Assembly (NCBI GenBank): GCA_015069135.1 | Contig: SVJE01000001.1 | Span: 186,001 to 250,000 of the forward strand | Source of the DNA: Oscillospiraceae bacterium | GTDB lineage: Bacteria; Bacillota; Clostridia; UBA1212; SIG427 | DNA: 64,000 bases | Reading direction: 5' to 3' | Shown: positions 44,811 through 55,004 of the stretch, piece after piece | Layout of the letters: every line of letters begins with the position of its first letter | Numbering within the stretch: the stretch's first letter is position 1 | The notes under the pieces: generated by a model | Told to the model about the DNA's origin: nothing | Seen by the model: the letters and a program-made list of their open reading frames with translations, nothing else | Databases searched by the model: none | Position numbers and translations under genes: made by a program

Positions 44811-46178
44811 ATGAATAAAAAAAATGAAATTGATATGTGCAGCGGTCCTATTTTGGGAAAGCTGTTAAAACTTGCAATTCCAATGATTATATCAAGTGTT
44901 CTGCAGCTGTTGTTTAATGCTGCAGACATTATTGTTGTGGGGAATTTTGGTTCGGAAAATTCTGTTGCGGCTGTTGGATCAACATCATCTTTAGTTATGC
45001 TAATAACAAATCTGTTTATCGGTTTGTCTATCAGTGCCAATGTACTTACTTCAAAATATATTGGTGCCAAAGATTATGTTAAAACCAGTAAGACGGTTCA
45101 TACATCTGTTTTCTTAAGTATTGTTTCAGGTGTTATTCTTAATGTGATTGGTTTCTTTTTTTCAGGAGACATGCTAAAACTGATGGATTCTCCTGATGAA
45201 GTTATTGAGCTTTCTACTTTATATCTGAGAATTTACTTTTTTGGTATGATTGCTATGATGATATATAATTTTGGAAGCAGTATATTAAGATCTAAAGGAG
45301 ATACAAAAAGACCTTTGCTTTTTCTTACAATTTCAGGGGTTGTAAATGTAGTCCTTAATCTTGTATTTGTTATTATTTTTAATATGGATGTGGCCGGTGT
45401 TGCTCTTGCTACGGTTATTTCTCAATGGATTTCTGCAATTCTGATATTAATCTGCTTGTTTAAAGAAGAAGCACCTTTTAAATTGAGTATTAAAAATTTG
45501 CTACCCGATGCAAGACTTGTCCGATTGATTTTACGAATAGGAATTCCTGCAGGTCTTCAGGGTGTTCTTTTTTCGGTTGCAAATGTTATTTTACAATCTT
45601 TTATAAATGGTTTTGGACCTGTGACTATGGCAGGTTGCGCAGCGGCAGGTAGTATTGAAGCTTTTGCATGGGTTGCAATGAGTGCTGTTTCACAGGCTGG
45701 TCTTACTTTTGTAAGTCAGAATATGGGTGCAGGCAAATTTTCGAGAATTAACAGAATTGCATTGATATCATGCTCTGTAAGTGGGTTGATAGGTCTTGTT
45801 TTTGGTAATTTAACTTATCTCTTTGGACCACAACTTATTGCATTGTATGATCCCAGACCAGAAGTTGTGGAACCGGGAATGAACAGGCTTTTTATGATTT
45901 GCTGCTTTTATTTTACCTGTGGGCTGATGGATACATTGGTTGGAAATATAAGGGGAATGGGATATTCTGTTATGCCAACTGTTGTTTCACTTTTAGGTGT
46001 ATGTGGTATCAGAATTTTGTGGGCTTATACTGTTTTTCAGATTCCTGTGTTTCATAATGAATTTGTGTTATTTATGTCATATCCGATTTCTTGGGCATTA
46101 ACTTTTGTTGCTCATCTGATATGTTATTTAATTGTGAGAAAAAAATATCCAAAGAAGGACTTGTGTGCTGTAAAATGA
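44811..46178 (+). CDS. MATE family efflux transporter 1
   Basis: 455 residues with 12 membrane helices. MATE hallmarks: ILGKLLKLAIPMIISSVLQLLFNAADIIVVG at the N terminus, FGSSILRSKGDTKRP in the loop, and the matching second half LRIGIPAGLQGVLFSVAN. It exports drugs or metabolites with sodium or proton. It is coupled to the reductase before it and, by ATGA overlap, to a second MATE. Confidence 0.92.
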   Translation: MNKKNEIDMCSGPILGKLLKLAIPMIISSVLQLLFNAADIIVVGNFGSENSVAAVGSTSSLVMLITNLFIGLSISANVLTSKYIGAKDYVKTSKTVHTSVFLSIVSGVILNVIGFFFSGDMLKLMDSPDEVIELSTLYLRIYFFGMIAMMIYNFGSSILRSKGDTKRPLLFLTISGVVNVVLNLVFVIIFNMDVAGVALATVISQWISAILILICLFKEEAPFKLSIKNLLPDARLVRLILRIGIPAGLQGVLFSVANVILQSFINGFGPVTMAGCAAAGSIEAFAWVAMSAVSQAGLTFVSQNMGAGKFSRINRIALISCSVSGLIGLVFGNLTYLFGPQLIALYDPRPEVVEPGMNRLFMICCFYFTCGLMDTLVGNIRGMGYSVMPTVVSLLGVCGIRILWAYTVFQIPVFHNEFVLFMSYPISWALTFVAHLICYLIVRKKYPKKDLCAVK

Positions 46179-47581
46179 ATATATTATCAGGATTAAAAAA
46201 TAAATTAATAGGTGATAAGAATTTTTATCGCAGAGTGATTGCGGTTGTTATTCCTATTATTATTCAGTCAACAGTTACTAATGTAGTAAACTTAGTAGAT
46301 AATGTTATGATTGGCAATGTAGACACATTGCAAATGACTGCTGTTGGTATTATTAATCAACTAATTTTTGTGTTTAACTTATGTATATTTGGTGGAATGT
46401 CAGGTGCAGGAATATTTGCTGCTCAATTTTTTGGAGCAAAAGATAATAAAGGAGTTGCTCACTGTTTCAGATTTAAACTTTATCTTGGTTTTATTATTTT
46501 AGCTATTTTTGTTACTGTTTTTCTTGCTTTTCCGGAATATTTTATTTCACTCTACATTGCAGAAGGTACTGATACACAAAATGCTTTGTTAACATTAGGT
46601 TATGCCAAAGACTATTTGTTTATTATGCTTCTAGGTCTTATACCATTTATGGTTGCACAAGCCTATGGTAGCACATTGAAAGAAGTTGGAGAGACTTCAG
46701 TACCAATGATTGGTAGCGTGGCTGCCATTGGAGTAAATATTTTTCTTAATTATATGTTGATATTCGGAAAGTTTGGTTTTCCTGCTTTAGGTGTTGTTGG
46801 TGCTGCAATAGCTACATCAATATCAAGATTGGTAGAATGTCTTTTTGTGATTTTTGTTACGCATAAAAAGAAAGAAAAGTATTTATTTATAAAAGATGCT
46901 TTCACAACATTTAAAATTCCAAAGTATATTGTTGTAGATATTATTAAAAAGGGCACACCGATTCTTATTAATGAGCTCTTATGGTCAATGGGTATGGCAG
47001 CACTGTTACAGTGTTATTCTGTAAGAGGAATTCATGTAGTAGGGGCAAATACAATTTCTTCTACTGTAAGTAATCTTTTTAACGTTGTATTTATTGCTCT
47101 TGGAAGTTCAATAGCCATATTTGTAGGTCAGCAATTAGGTGCAAATAAAATTAAAGAGGCTAAATTAACTGCATCCAGGTTAATATTCCTTTCTTTTGCT
47201 TCGAGTATTGTTATGGGTCTTGTTCTGATGTTATTGTCTCCTTACATACCTTATATGTACAATACTGAAAACAATGTAAAAGAATTAGCTACAAGTCTTT
47301 TGTTTATATATTCGATTTTTATGCCTTTTTTTGCACTTTCCAATGGTAGTTATTTCACATTAAGATCAGGAGGAAAAACTATAATCACCTTCCTTTTTGA
47401 CAGTATTTTCACCTGGTGTATTTGCGTGCCAACAGCATATTTGTTAGTTCATTTTACAGGCTTAAATATTCTTGCTGTTTATGCAATTGTGCAGGGTATA
47501 GAGATTATAAAAGGTTGTGTAGGTCTGATACTTATAAAAAAAGGTGTATGGATAAATAATATTGTAAATAACAAATTATAA
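46175..47581 (+). CDS. MATE family efflux transporter 2
   Basis: 468 residues from the ATG at 46175, which overlaps the previous stop (ATGA); the frame is open to 46091 but that segment is internal to MATE 1. Twelve membrane helices with VIPIIIQSTVTNVVNLVDNVMIGNVD and FGSTLKEVGE-type YGSTLKEVGETS and ILINELLWSMGMA in the second half. It is a distant paralogue, not a recent copy, of the first exporter. Confidence 0.9.
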   Translation: MNILSGLKNKLIGDKNFYRRVIAVVIPIIIQSTVTNVVNLVDNVMIGNVDTLQMTAVGIINQLIFVFNLCIFGGMSGAGIFAAQFFGAKDNKGVAHCFRFKLYLGFIILAIFVTVFLAFPEYFISLYIAEGTDTQNALLTLGYAKDYLFIMLLGLIPFMVAQAYGSTLKEVGETSVPMIGSVAAIGVNIFLNYMLIFGKFGFPALGVVGAAIATSISRLVECLFVIFVTHKKKEKYLFIKDAFTTFKIPKYIVVDIIKKGTPILINELLWSMGMAALLQCYSVRGIHVVGANTISSTVSNLFNVVFIALGSSIAIFVGQQLGANKIKEAKLTASRLIFLSFASSIVMGLVLMLLSPYIPYMYNTENNVKELATSLLFIYSIFMPFFALSNGSYFTLRSGGKTIITFLFDSIFTWCICVPTAYLLVHFTGLNILAVYAIVQGIEIIKGCVGLILIKKGVWINNIVNNKL

Positions 47582-47650
47582 TAGATATTTACACTTTTTG
47601 ATTTTTATTTTTACTATTAAAAAAGTTTGAAAATTTTAAATATATTCTCA

Positions 47651-47690
47651 TAAAAAAGGTGCTATCTCAATTTTTTGAGACAGCACCTTT
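47651..47690 (-). terminator. terminator of the rubrerythrin gene
   Basis: Stem AAAGGTGCTATCTCAA against TTGAGACAGCACCTTT with one wobble pair and a short loop; the T-run is on the minus strand (A-run at 47652-47658), about 95 bases after the rubrerythrin stop. Confidence 0.85.
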
Positions 47691-47730
47691 GCTTGAATGG
47701 ACGTGATCCTGTTAAGTGTGCGAAATATAA

Positions 47731-47772
47731 ACCACCTGTTATTGAAGTTGTCTAGTATAAGTAGACGGTGGT
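47731..47772. other. nested hairpin in the rubrerythrin 3' region
   Basis: ACCACC (47731-47736) can pair with GGTGGT (47767-47772), and directly inside the right arm GTCTA (47750-47754) pairs with TAGAC (47762-47766), leaving a 13-base bulge. Possible RNA stability element; unproven. Confidence 0.3.
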
Positions 47773-47784
47773 AATAATTTAAAA

Positions 47785-48324
47785 TTAGTAATTAATTACT
47801 CTTAATTCAAAATATCCCTGAGGATGAGCACAAACAGGGCAGAGCTCTGGAGCTGTATCACTGTCTACAATGTGACCACAGTTTCTGCATATCCAAACTA
47901 CTTTCTCATTTTTCTTAAATACTGAACCATCTTCGATGTTAGCAAGAAGTTTCTGGTATCTTTCATCATGCTCTTTTTCAATGGCTGCAACACCTTCAAA
48001 AAGTGCTGCAATATCGTCGAAGCCTTCTTCTCTTGCTTCCTTTGCCATACGAGGGTACATCTCTGTCCATTCCTCGTTTTCGCCTGCAGCAGCAGCTTTT
48101 AGGTTTTCAATTGTGCCTGCAACTTTGCCGCCATGAAGAAGCTTGAACCAGATTTTAGCATGTTCTTTTTCGTTATTTGCTGTTTCTTCAAAGAAAGCAC
48201 CAACCTGCTGATATCCATCTTTTTTAGCTTTAGAAGCAAAATATGTATATTTGTTTCTTGCCATACTCTCACCGGCAAATGCTTCCCATAAATTTTTCTC
48301 GGTTTTTGATCCTTTTAAATCCAT
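47785..48324 (-). CDS. rbr: rubrerythrin
   Basis: 179 residues. A diiron four-helix bundle with the two ExxH sets (NEKEHAKIW and IEKEHDERY) and the extra glutamates in GESMARNKY and FEGVAA, then a C-terminal rubredoxin-like domain with CRNCGH and CPVCAH iron ligands. It reduces hydrogen peroxide in anaerobes using NADH-derived electrons. GGAGG precedes the ATG. Confidence 0.95.
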   Translation of the reverse strand: MDLKGSKTEKNLWEAFAGESMARNKYTYFASKAKKDGYQQVGAFFEETANNEKEHAKIWFKLLHGGKVAGTIENLKAAAAGENEEWTEMYPRMAKEAREEGFDDIAALFEGVAAIEKEHDERYQKLLANIEDGSVFKKNEKVVWICRNCGHIVDSDTAPELCPVCAHPQGYFELRVINY

Positions 48325-48429
48325 GTAAAATACCTCCGTTTGTTTTTTATTAAATACATTTTAACACAAAAAATTTTATTGTAAAATACATTTTATATAT
48401 GTTATGATTTCTTTCAGGAGATAATTATT

Positions 48430-49047
48430 ATGTTTGAAACTACTATTAACGATATAACTATAAAATTAGAAACAGATTTATCTGTATTTTCACCATCAGC
48501 TATTGATTCGGGAACACTTGCTATGCTTTCATTTCTTGATCTTAAAGAGGAAGATAAAGTTCTTGATTTAGGTTGCGGTCAGGGGCCTGTTGGTATCTAT
48601 TGCGCTAAAATTTTAGGTGAAAACAGGGTAGTGATGTGTGATGTTTCTTCTGAGGCTGTAAATATTTCAAAATCTAATGCCGTTTTAAATAATCTTGATA
48701 ATCTATGTATTATTGAGAGTAATGGCTTTGCCAATATTGAAGATAAAGATTTTACTGTTATATTATCAAACCCACCTTATCACACGGATTTTTCAGTAGC
48801 TAAAGAATTTATAGAAAATGGATTTAAGCATCTTGTTGTAGGTGGTACCATGTTTATGGTTACAAAAAGATTAGAATGGTATAAAAACAAACTTACTTCG
48901 ATTTTTGGTGGTGTTAAAGTAAGAGAGAAAGATGGCTATTATGTTTTTATAGCTGAAAAAAGAGCTCCCTCAATTTCTAAGAAAAAGAAGGAGCAAAAAA
49001 ATACATTATCTAAAAAATTGCAGAGAAAGCAAAAGCCTAAAAAGTAA
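48430..49047 (+). CDS. RsmC-like class I methyltransferase
   Basis: 205 residues. The SAM site VLDLGCGQGPVGIY and the acceptor-base motif SNPPYHTDF mark N2-guanine or N6-adenine RNA/protein methyltransferases of the RsmC/PrmA-like group. Residues after about 175 are a basic lysine tail (KKKKEQKNTLSKK), likely RNA-contacting. A single gene with CAGGAGA before its ATG; it overlaps the convergent esterase by 11 bases. Confidence 0.85.
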   Translation: MFETTINDITIKLETDLSVFSPSAIDSGTLAMLSFLDLKEEDKVLDLGCGQGPVGIYCAKILGENRVVMCDVSSEAVNISKSNAVLNNLDNLCIIESNGFANIEDKDFTVILSNPPYHTDFSVAKEFIENGFKHLVVGGTMFMVTKRLEWYKNKLTSIFGGVKVREKDGYYVFIAEKRAPSISKKKKEQKNTLSKKLQRKQKPKK

Positions 49048-50422
49048 GTTTTGTAAGCTTAACGGGACCAAAGGCAGGAACACTGAAACCTTCTGAATCT
49101 GTCAGATTACATATAGTATTTAAACCGTAACAATAGTATAAAGAAAATTCTGTTTGTTTAAATCTTTCCGGTGGCAAACATGTTTTTATAATTACCTTAT
49201 TATCTTCAATCCTGCAGGTATAAATAGACTTTGTATAATCTTTGACTTCTTTATCATCATAGATACAGAATCCATAGGGTTGAGGTTCTGCTTTTAAACC
49301 ATCAATGTTTATATATGGCACAATGATTTTTGAAAAATCACCTCTGAAATCATCAACTTCCACATGAATATTTTCAATATCAACTTTGATTTCTCTTGGC
49401 TTTCTTCCATGAATTAAAGCTTCCATAAGTTCAGCAGCATTTTTACCTAAAGATATCTGACTGTTTCTTGAAAGATGAATTGTATCATCAACTGTATATG
49501 ATGTTACATAAGCTGTTGTGAAATTATCTATTTTACAGGATAAATTTCTCTGAATTTCACGAACATCATTCCAGTCAATATTGTTGTCGCCAATAGGAAA
49601 AGGTACTGTAGTGTAAACATGACCAATCTGCACCTGGACAATAGGTAAATTTTTACCGAAATCTGATCGGACTGATTTAACAAAGTTAAGCATTTTTTCT
49701 TCATAAACAAGTTTGTCTCTTGGGTTAGTTTCTGAACATCCCTGGTACCAGAACATCCCTCTGACATGAGAACCATTCGCTTTAAAACGTCTGTACATTG
49801 CTCCGTACAGACTCTTATCGCCACCAAGATCTCTTCCGTCAGGAGACCATTGATCCATTGTTGTTCCACCGTGAGCACATGGAATTAATCCTTGCGGAAC
49901 CCTTTCATATTTGTTCATTGATTCAGCAAAAAAATATCCGGGTCCTACACAACGATTGTTTATATAGTGTTCACTATTAGCTCTTGTTGCGCCAAGAACA
50001 TCAGTGTGAACTTTATCGTATGTATCATATGTTTTATGGATTATGGGAGTCGCAGCTTCCCATTGGTTTTTCATTTCAAGGTTTCTGATTTCCGGATTTC
50101 TGTTAAAGTTTAAATCATCCTTTGTACAGGCACCTACACCTTCCATATTGGATTGACCGGCAAGAAGCCATAAATCTCCGACATAAATATCGGTAAAATG
50201 TTCATTTTCGATATAAAGCTCATATGGACCACCTACAGGAATGCCTGATAAAATATATGCATTTTTTTCTTCAGGGATTTCCTTTATTACTAACGGATAA
50301 TTTATACCGTTAGTAGATGTGTAATAAGGTACATTATCTATTTTATTTTCTGTATATATTGTAATTTCGCTTAAGTCATCAGCATTACGCTGCATAACCA
50401 TACCGTTCATTATTCCAATCAT
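49037..50422 (-). CDS. cytoplasmic SGNH/sialate O-acetylesterase-like protein
   Basis: 461 residues, no signal peptide. The SIAE plan is followed: a beta-sandwich N-terminal part, GDLWLLAGQSNMEGVG with the nucleophile serine (about 89), the FWYQGCSETN block, DDTIHLS near the end with the catalytic aspartate/histidine, and a C-terminal beta domain. It removes O-acetyl groups from sugars. It is only distantly similar to the exported quartet at 56494-63410. GAGG precedes the ATG. Confidence 0.82.
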   Translation of the reverse strand: MIGIMNGMVMQRNADDLSEITIYTENKIDNVPYYTSTNGINYPLVIKEIPEEKNAYILSGIPVGGPYELYIENEHFTDIYVGDLWLLAGQSNMEGVGACTKDDLNFNRNPEIRNLEMKNQWEAATPIIHKTYDTYDKVHTDVLGATRANSEHYINNRCVGPGYFFAESMNKYERVPQGLIPCAHGGTTMDQWSPDGRDLGGDKSLYGAMYRRFKANGSHVRGMFWYQGCSETNPRDKLVYEEKMLNFVKSVRSDFGKNLPIVQVQIGHVYTTVPFPIGDNNIDWNDVREIQRNLSCKIDNFTTAYVTSYTVDDTIHLSRNSQISLGKNAAELMEALIHGRKPREIKVDIENIHVEVDDFRGDFSKIIVPYINIDGLKAEPQPYGFCIYDDKEVKDYTKSIYTCRIEDNKVIIKTCLPPERFKQTEFSLYYCYGLNTICNLTDSEGFSVPAFGPVKLTKLTF

Positions 50423-50508
50423 AGAAAAACCTCGTTAATAAATATTTATAGGTGTAATTATAACATTTAATGTGATATAATTGTAGTAATATTTTTCAGG
50501 AGATAAAT

Positions 50509-53500
50509 ATGAGTTGGACAACTGAGCAGGAACAAGCTATAAAACTTAATAATACCAATCTTCTTGTGTCTGCAGCGGCAGGTTCAGGTAAGACTGCTGT
50601 ACTTACAGAACGAATTGTAAATAAAGCAGCTACAGATATTGATATTGACAGAATGCTGATTATTACATTTACTAAGGCTGCTGCTTCTGAAATGAGAGAA
50701 AGAATAAGCAATCTGATATCTTCTAAAATAGATAATGGTGATGGAGACATCAACAGACTTATTAATCAACAAGCTTTAATGTCCAAAGCAAGTATTTGTA
50801 CCATAGATAGTTTTTGTAAGCAGGTTGTTACAAGGAATTTTACAATTAGTGGAGTGGATTCTTCCTTTGCAATTGGTGATGAAGAGGAACTTGAGGTAAT
50901 CCGTCAGGAAATTTTTGATGAAATGTTAGAAGAGTACTATCTTAAAGGTGAAGAAGCTTTTAAGATTCTTGCTGACTATTTTTCCGGTAAGAGCAATGAT
51001 GTTTATTTAAGAGATGCAATTTATGATGTACATAAATTTATATATACTATGCCGGATCCTATTGAATGGTTAAGAAAATCTATTGATATGTATGATTGCA
51101 ATACAAAGGAAGATTTAGTTAATTCTGTATGGTATAAAGAAATAATCAACCATGCAATTACTTTGTCCCTGAATTGTAAAATTGAAGCGGAAAAAGCATA
51201 TGATTTATCTATGTCATATAGTGCACCATCTGTATCAAATGTACTTGCTGAAGATATTACTGCATATGATAATTTGTATGAATTTATTTCGGAGTCAGGT
51301 CGTTCCTGGAATGAAATTTCAGAGTATATAAATAAGTTTGAATTTAAGAGAAGAAGTAAACATTCACAGGACGTGGCTGATGATGTTAAATTTGTTGATG
51401 GATTAAGATCAGATATAAAGAGTACATTTAATAAATTAAAGAAAATATTTAATGCTGATGAAGCTGTTTTAATTAATCAAGTTAAAACACTTAAACCTAT
51501 TATGGAAATTGTTTTTAAATTGGTATGTGATTTTGATGAAAGATATTCTTCTTTAAAAATTCAAAGACAAATATTAAGTTTTAATGATATTGAACACTTG
51601 GCTCTTAAGGTATTAAGAGTGCCTGAAATTTCTTCTATGTACAGTAAGTTGTATTCTGAAATATATATAGATGAATATCAGGATACAAATATGCTTCAGG
51701 AAGCTATTATTGCTACTTTTTCAAAGCCGGATAATGTATTTATGGTTGGCGATGTTAAGCAGAGTATTTATGCTTTCAGACAAGCATGTCCGGATTTATT
51801 TATTGATAAAGAAAACAGATACAATAAACCTGATTGTATTTCTGAAGATACCGAGGGATGTGTTATTAAACTTTCTGCTAATTTCAGAAGCCGCAGAAAT
51901 GTTGTAGATGCTGTAAATGATATTTTTTGTAAAATCATGAACAGAAATACTTGTGGTGTAGAATATTTTGATGACGATAAACTTTATTATAAAGCAACAT
52001 GTTATAAATCTTCTGAAGACCATGTTTGTTATAAGCCTGAAATAATGGTTTGTGAGGGTGGTATTGAAGATGAGTTTAATATGATTGGTAAAAAAATAAA
52101 TGAGCTTATTAAGTCTGAAATGCCTGTCTATGACAAATCTATTGATGGATTAAGACCGGTTAAATATAGTGATATTGCTGTTCTCAGCAGAAAACTGGGT
52201 AACAACAGTAATATAATTAATAAAATTCTACAAAGTCACGGAATTCCTTGTTATTCTGAGGAAAAAGGTGGCTTCTTCGAGGATTTTGATATTAATCTGA
52301 TATTGTCAATTGTAAGAATTATTGATAATCCCTTGCAGGATATACCGCTTATTACAGTTCTTCGTTCACCGATTTTTAATTTTTCTGAAGATGAACTGGC
52401 CAGAATCCGAATTAATGACAGAAATCATTGTTTTTATAATTCGATGAAAACAATGAATAACGAAAAAATTATTTATTTCTTTGAAAAATATCAGGAATTT
52501 AAAGAAAAAGCAAAGACTATGTCCATTTCTTCTTTTGTATGGATGCTTATTACAGAAACCGGATATTATGATTATGTTGGTAAATCTTTATCAGGAAACA
52601 GACGACAGGCAAATTTAAGATTACTTTTTGACAGAGCTGTTGCATTTGAAAATAGTGGTAAGAGAAGCTTTTTTAAGTTTATAAATCACATTGAAAAAAT
52701 TATGAAACAGGAAAGCAGTAGCCAGCTTGCATCTGTTACTACAGAGGGCATGGATGCTGTTGCTGTAATGACCGTTCATAAGAGTAAAGGTCTTGAGTTT
52801 CCTGTGGTATTTGTTTCAAAGTGTAGCGACAGTTTACATGGGAAAGGATTTAATACACCTTCTTTTGATATTAACAGAGATTTGGGTATTGCAATGAAAT
52901 TGTATAACAATCAAAAAGATATTTTTGAAGATTCTTTTATTAAAAAATCAATTTCAATATATGAAAACAGGACTGAAATTGCAGAAGAAATGCGAATTCT
53001 TTATGTTGCAATGACCAGAGCCCGTGAAAAACTTTTCGTAACCGGAACAGTTAAAGAAATTAATGATTTCCGGATTAAAGGTGAGATTCCTTCCGACTTT
53101 AATGTTATTACCGGTAAAAGTTTTCTTTCATGGATTGAACTTGCAGCAGATAGGACATACTGGGACGTCCATAAAGAACTTGAAGTGGAAATTCCGGAAG
53201 AACTTGTTGAATACAACAGTAAAGAATCTCCTTATGCGCCTACAACAGAAAGAAACAATTTTTCTTTTGAAGAATGGTCTTATCCGTATAATAATGTTAA
53301 AGATCTTCCTTCCAAGATGTCTGTTTCTGATATTAAAAAACGCAATCTTGATGAAGATAATTTTGATTATTCTTTAGAGCCCAAAATGATAAATTTATTT
53401 GAGAATATATTAATTGGTTCTTCTAATGAAGTTACAGGTGCAAAAATAGGTACTTTATTACATGAATGTCTGAGAAGAGTTGATTATATAGAGTGCAGAA

Positions 53501-53973
53501 ATGCTCTTGTAAATGATAAATCTTGTCATGAGAAACTTAAAAATATATTTATTAAACTAATTGATAAAATGGTCGAAAATGGTTTTGTGTTAAATGATGA
53601 GCGAGCAATTATTGACCCTGAATTGCTTGTTGGTTTCTTTATGTCTGAAACAGGTAAAAGAGTACTTGATAGTGAAAATGTCAGAAGAGAAGTGCCTTTT
53701 ACAATCCTTCTTGATGCTGATTCAATTAAATCAGGAAGTGAAGGTAAAGTAACTGTTCAGGGTATCATTGACTGCTGTTTTATAGAAGGTGGAGAATATG
53801 TTATTGTTGACTATAAAAGTGATAATGTGTACGGTGATGCATTAAAAGAAAGAGCTCTTTCATATAAAACACAGTTGGATTTATATGCTAAAGCTCTCAG
53901 TACAATCACAGGTATTAATGTTAAAGAAAAAATCCTCTATTTTTTAAGATCAAATGTTGAATTTAAAGTGTAG
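50509..53973 (+). CDS. addA: ATP-dependent helicase/nuclease subunit A
   Basis: 1154 residues, normal length for AddA. It is the helicase-nuclease of the AddAB double-strand-break resection enzyme. Walker A NLLVSAAAGSGKTA (about residue 20), IDEYQDTN motif II, VGDVKQSIYAFRQA, and the UvrD-type motif VAVMTVHKSKGLEFPVVF are present; the C-terminal RecB-like nuclease has YVIVDYKSDNVYG (about 1100). CAGGAGA precedes the ATG. addB, normally just upstream in Firmicutes, is not here, and the upstream neighbour runs the other way. Confidence 0.95.
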   Translation: MSWTTEQEQAIKLNNTNLLVSAAAGSGKTAVLTERIVNKAATDIDIDRMLIITFTKAAASEMRERISNLISSKIDNGDGDINRLINQQALMSKASICTIDSFCKQVVTRNFTISGVDSSFAIGDEEELEVIRQEIFDEMLEEYYLKGEEAFKILADYFSGKSNDVYLRDAIYDVHKFIYTMPDPIEWLRKSIDMYDCNTKEDLVNSVWYKEIINHAITLSLNCKIEAEKAYDLSMSYSAPSVSNVLAEDITAYDNLYEFISESGRSWNEISEYINKFEFKRRSKHSQDVADDVKFVDGLRSDIKSTFNKLKKIFNADEAVLINQVKTLKPIMEIVFKLVCDFDERYSSLKIQRQILSFNDIEHLALKVLRVPEISSMYSKLYSEIYIDEYQDTNMLQEAIIATFSKPDNVFMVGDVKQSIYAFRQACPDLFIDKENRYNKPDCISEDTEGCVIKLSANFRSRRNVVDAVNDIFCKIMNRNTCGVEYFDDDKLYYKATCYKSSEDHVCYKPEIMVCEGGIEDEFNMIGKKINELIKSEMPVYDKSIDGLRPVKYSDIAVLSRKLGNNSNIINKILQSHGIPCYSEEKGGFFEDFDINLILSIVRIIDNPLQDIPLITVLRSPIFNFSEDELARIRINDRNHCFYNSMKTMNNEKIIYFFEKYQEFKEKAKTMSISSFVWMLITETGYYDYVGKSLSGNRRQANLRLLFDRAVAFENSGKRSFFKFINHIEKIMKQESSSQLASVTTEGMDAVAVMTVHKSKGLEFPVVFVSKCSDSLHGKGFNTPSFDINRDLGIAMKLYNNQKDIFEDSFIKKSISIYENRTEIAEEMRILYVAMTRAREKLFVTGTVKEINDFRIKGEIPSDFNVITGKSFLSWIELAADRTYWDVHKELEVEIPEELVEYNSKESPYAPTTERNNFSFEEWSYPYNNVKDLPSKMSVSDIKKRNLDEDNFDYSLEPKMINLFENILIGSSNEVTGAKIGTLLHECLRRVDYIECRNALVNDKSCHEKLKNIFIKLIDKMVENGFVLNDERAIIDPELLVGFFMSETGKRVLDSENVRREVPFTILLDADSIKSGSEGKVTVQGIIDCCFIEGGEYVIVDYKSDNVYGDALKERALSYKTQLDLYAKALSTITGINVKEKILYFLRSNVEFKV

Positions 53974-53974
53974 T

Positions 53975-54997
53975 TTATGAAAATGCCAGGTCAAGAATTT
54001 CTGTGGCAGCTTTTCTTTCACCGGATTTAATATTTAGGATTTCGTTATTATAGGTTATATAAAAATTGTTGTTATATACAGGTGTTCCGGTAAGACGATA
54101 GAAATTTACCTTGTCCTTGTTTATTTCGCAAAGTTTATATGTCATACCTTTCAACATTGAATCAGTTATATTAGAATCGCTTGTCTCCTTAAGTTTAGAA
54201 AAACCATCGTTGATTTTTTCCTGATAATCAGGTGTGAATTTGTTAATGAAACCATTGATAAAAATATATACAAAGTCATCTGACATGGCTGAATGAATTT
54301 CTTTTGCATAGTTTTCGTTATAATATCCATCATAGTATTCAATTATTTCACCATCAAGAGCAGCATAATCATCTTCTATAAAATTAATTAAATTTACAGC
54401 TGAATCACCGCTTAATGTCACTTCACCGGAGGAATAATTAATTCCGGTAGAGTAAGTAATATTATCAGAATCAGAAGAAATGAATTTTATGCCATAAGGA
54501 AGTGTACATTTTACGGCTCCGAATGTTTTGATAAATGATGTAAGATCTTTATATGTAAAGGTACAGTATCCTGCTATATCAATTTGTAACAGAGAAGTAA
54601 GATAATCCGCAACTCCGGAACCTTTCTGACTCTTAAAGTATTCACCTAAAGTACATATCTGTTTTTTGTTTTCATGGTTTACAACCTTTAAGTCATCAGG
54701 AACAATAAGAAAATTTAAATCCTGTGTTTGAGGGTTATATTTAGAAATTAAGAAATCAACTGCACTTTTATCTTCTTTTGGAGTAAGAATAAACAACACA
54801 TTATCTTTATAAAGGTCTTCTAACTGGTATTTTTCTGGATTATAAATATCTCCTACAGCAGGAAGTGGAGTAGGATTTCCTGGTTCTAATTGAACTTCTT
54901 TAGGGTCATAATTAAGTGCAGTAATAAAACCACCTATGCAAAGTGATATAAATATTATAATTGAAGCTGTCAAAAAAAATCTTCTTAAATTATCCAT
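53975..54997 (-). CDS. degenerate LytR-CpsA-Psr (LCP)-like membrane protein
   Basis: 340 residues: one N-terminal membrane helix (about 8-28) and an extracellular domain that follows the LCP pattern (VDFLISKYNPQTQDLNFLIVPDDL, GYCTFTYKDLTSFIKTFGAV, YSSGEVTLSGDSAVNLI). The conserved arginine of the PRD motif is missing (VPDD) and the LSGExALxYxRxR arginines are absent, so the polymer-ligase activity of LCP proteins is doubtful. It follows the recombinase gene by 7 bases, with GAGGAG overlapping that gene's stop. Confidence 0.65.
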   Translation of the reverse strand: MDNLRRFFLTASIIIFISLCIGGFITALNYDPKEVQLEPGNPTPLPAVGDIYNPEKYQLEDLYKDNVLFILTPKEDKSAVDFLISKYNPQTQDLNFLIVPDDLKVVNHENKKQICTLGEYFKSQKGSGVADYLTSLLQIDIAGYCTFTYKDLTSFIKTFGAVKCTLPYGIKFISSDSDNITYSTGINYSSGEVTLSGDSAVNLINFIEDDYAALDGEIIEYYDGYYNENYAKEIHSAMSDDFVYIFINGFINKFTPDYQEKINDGFSKLKETSDSNITDSMLKGMTYKLCEINKDKVNFYRLTGTPVYNNNFYITYNNEILNIKSGERKAATEILDLAFS

Positions 54998-55004
54998 GTT
55001 TTAT

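Noticed and set aside
46091..46174. Longer N terminus of MATE 2
   Set aside because: It is inside MATE 1 and hydrophilic/cysteine-rich; the ATGA overlap at 46175 is the natural start.
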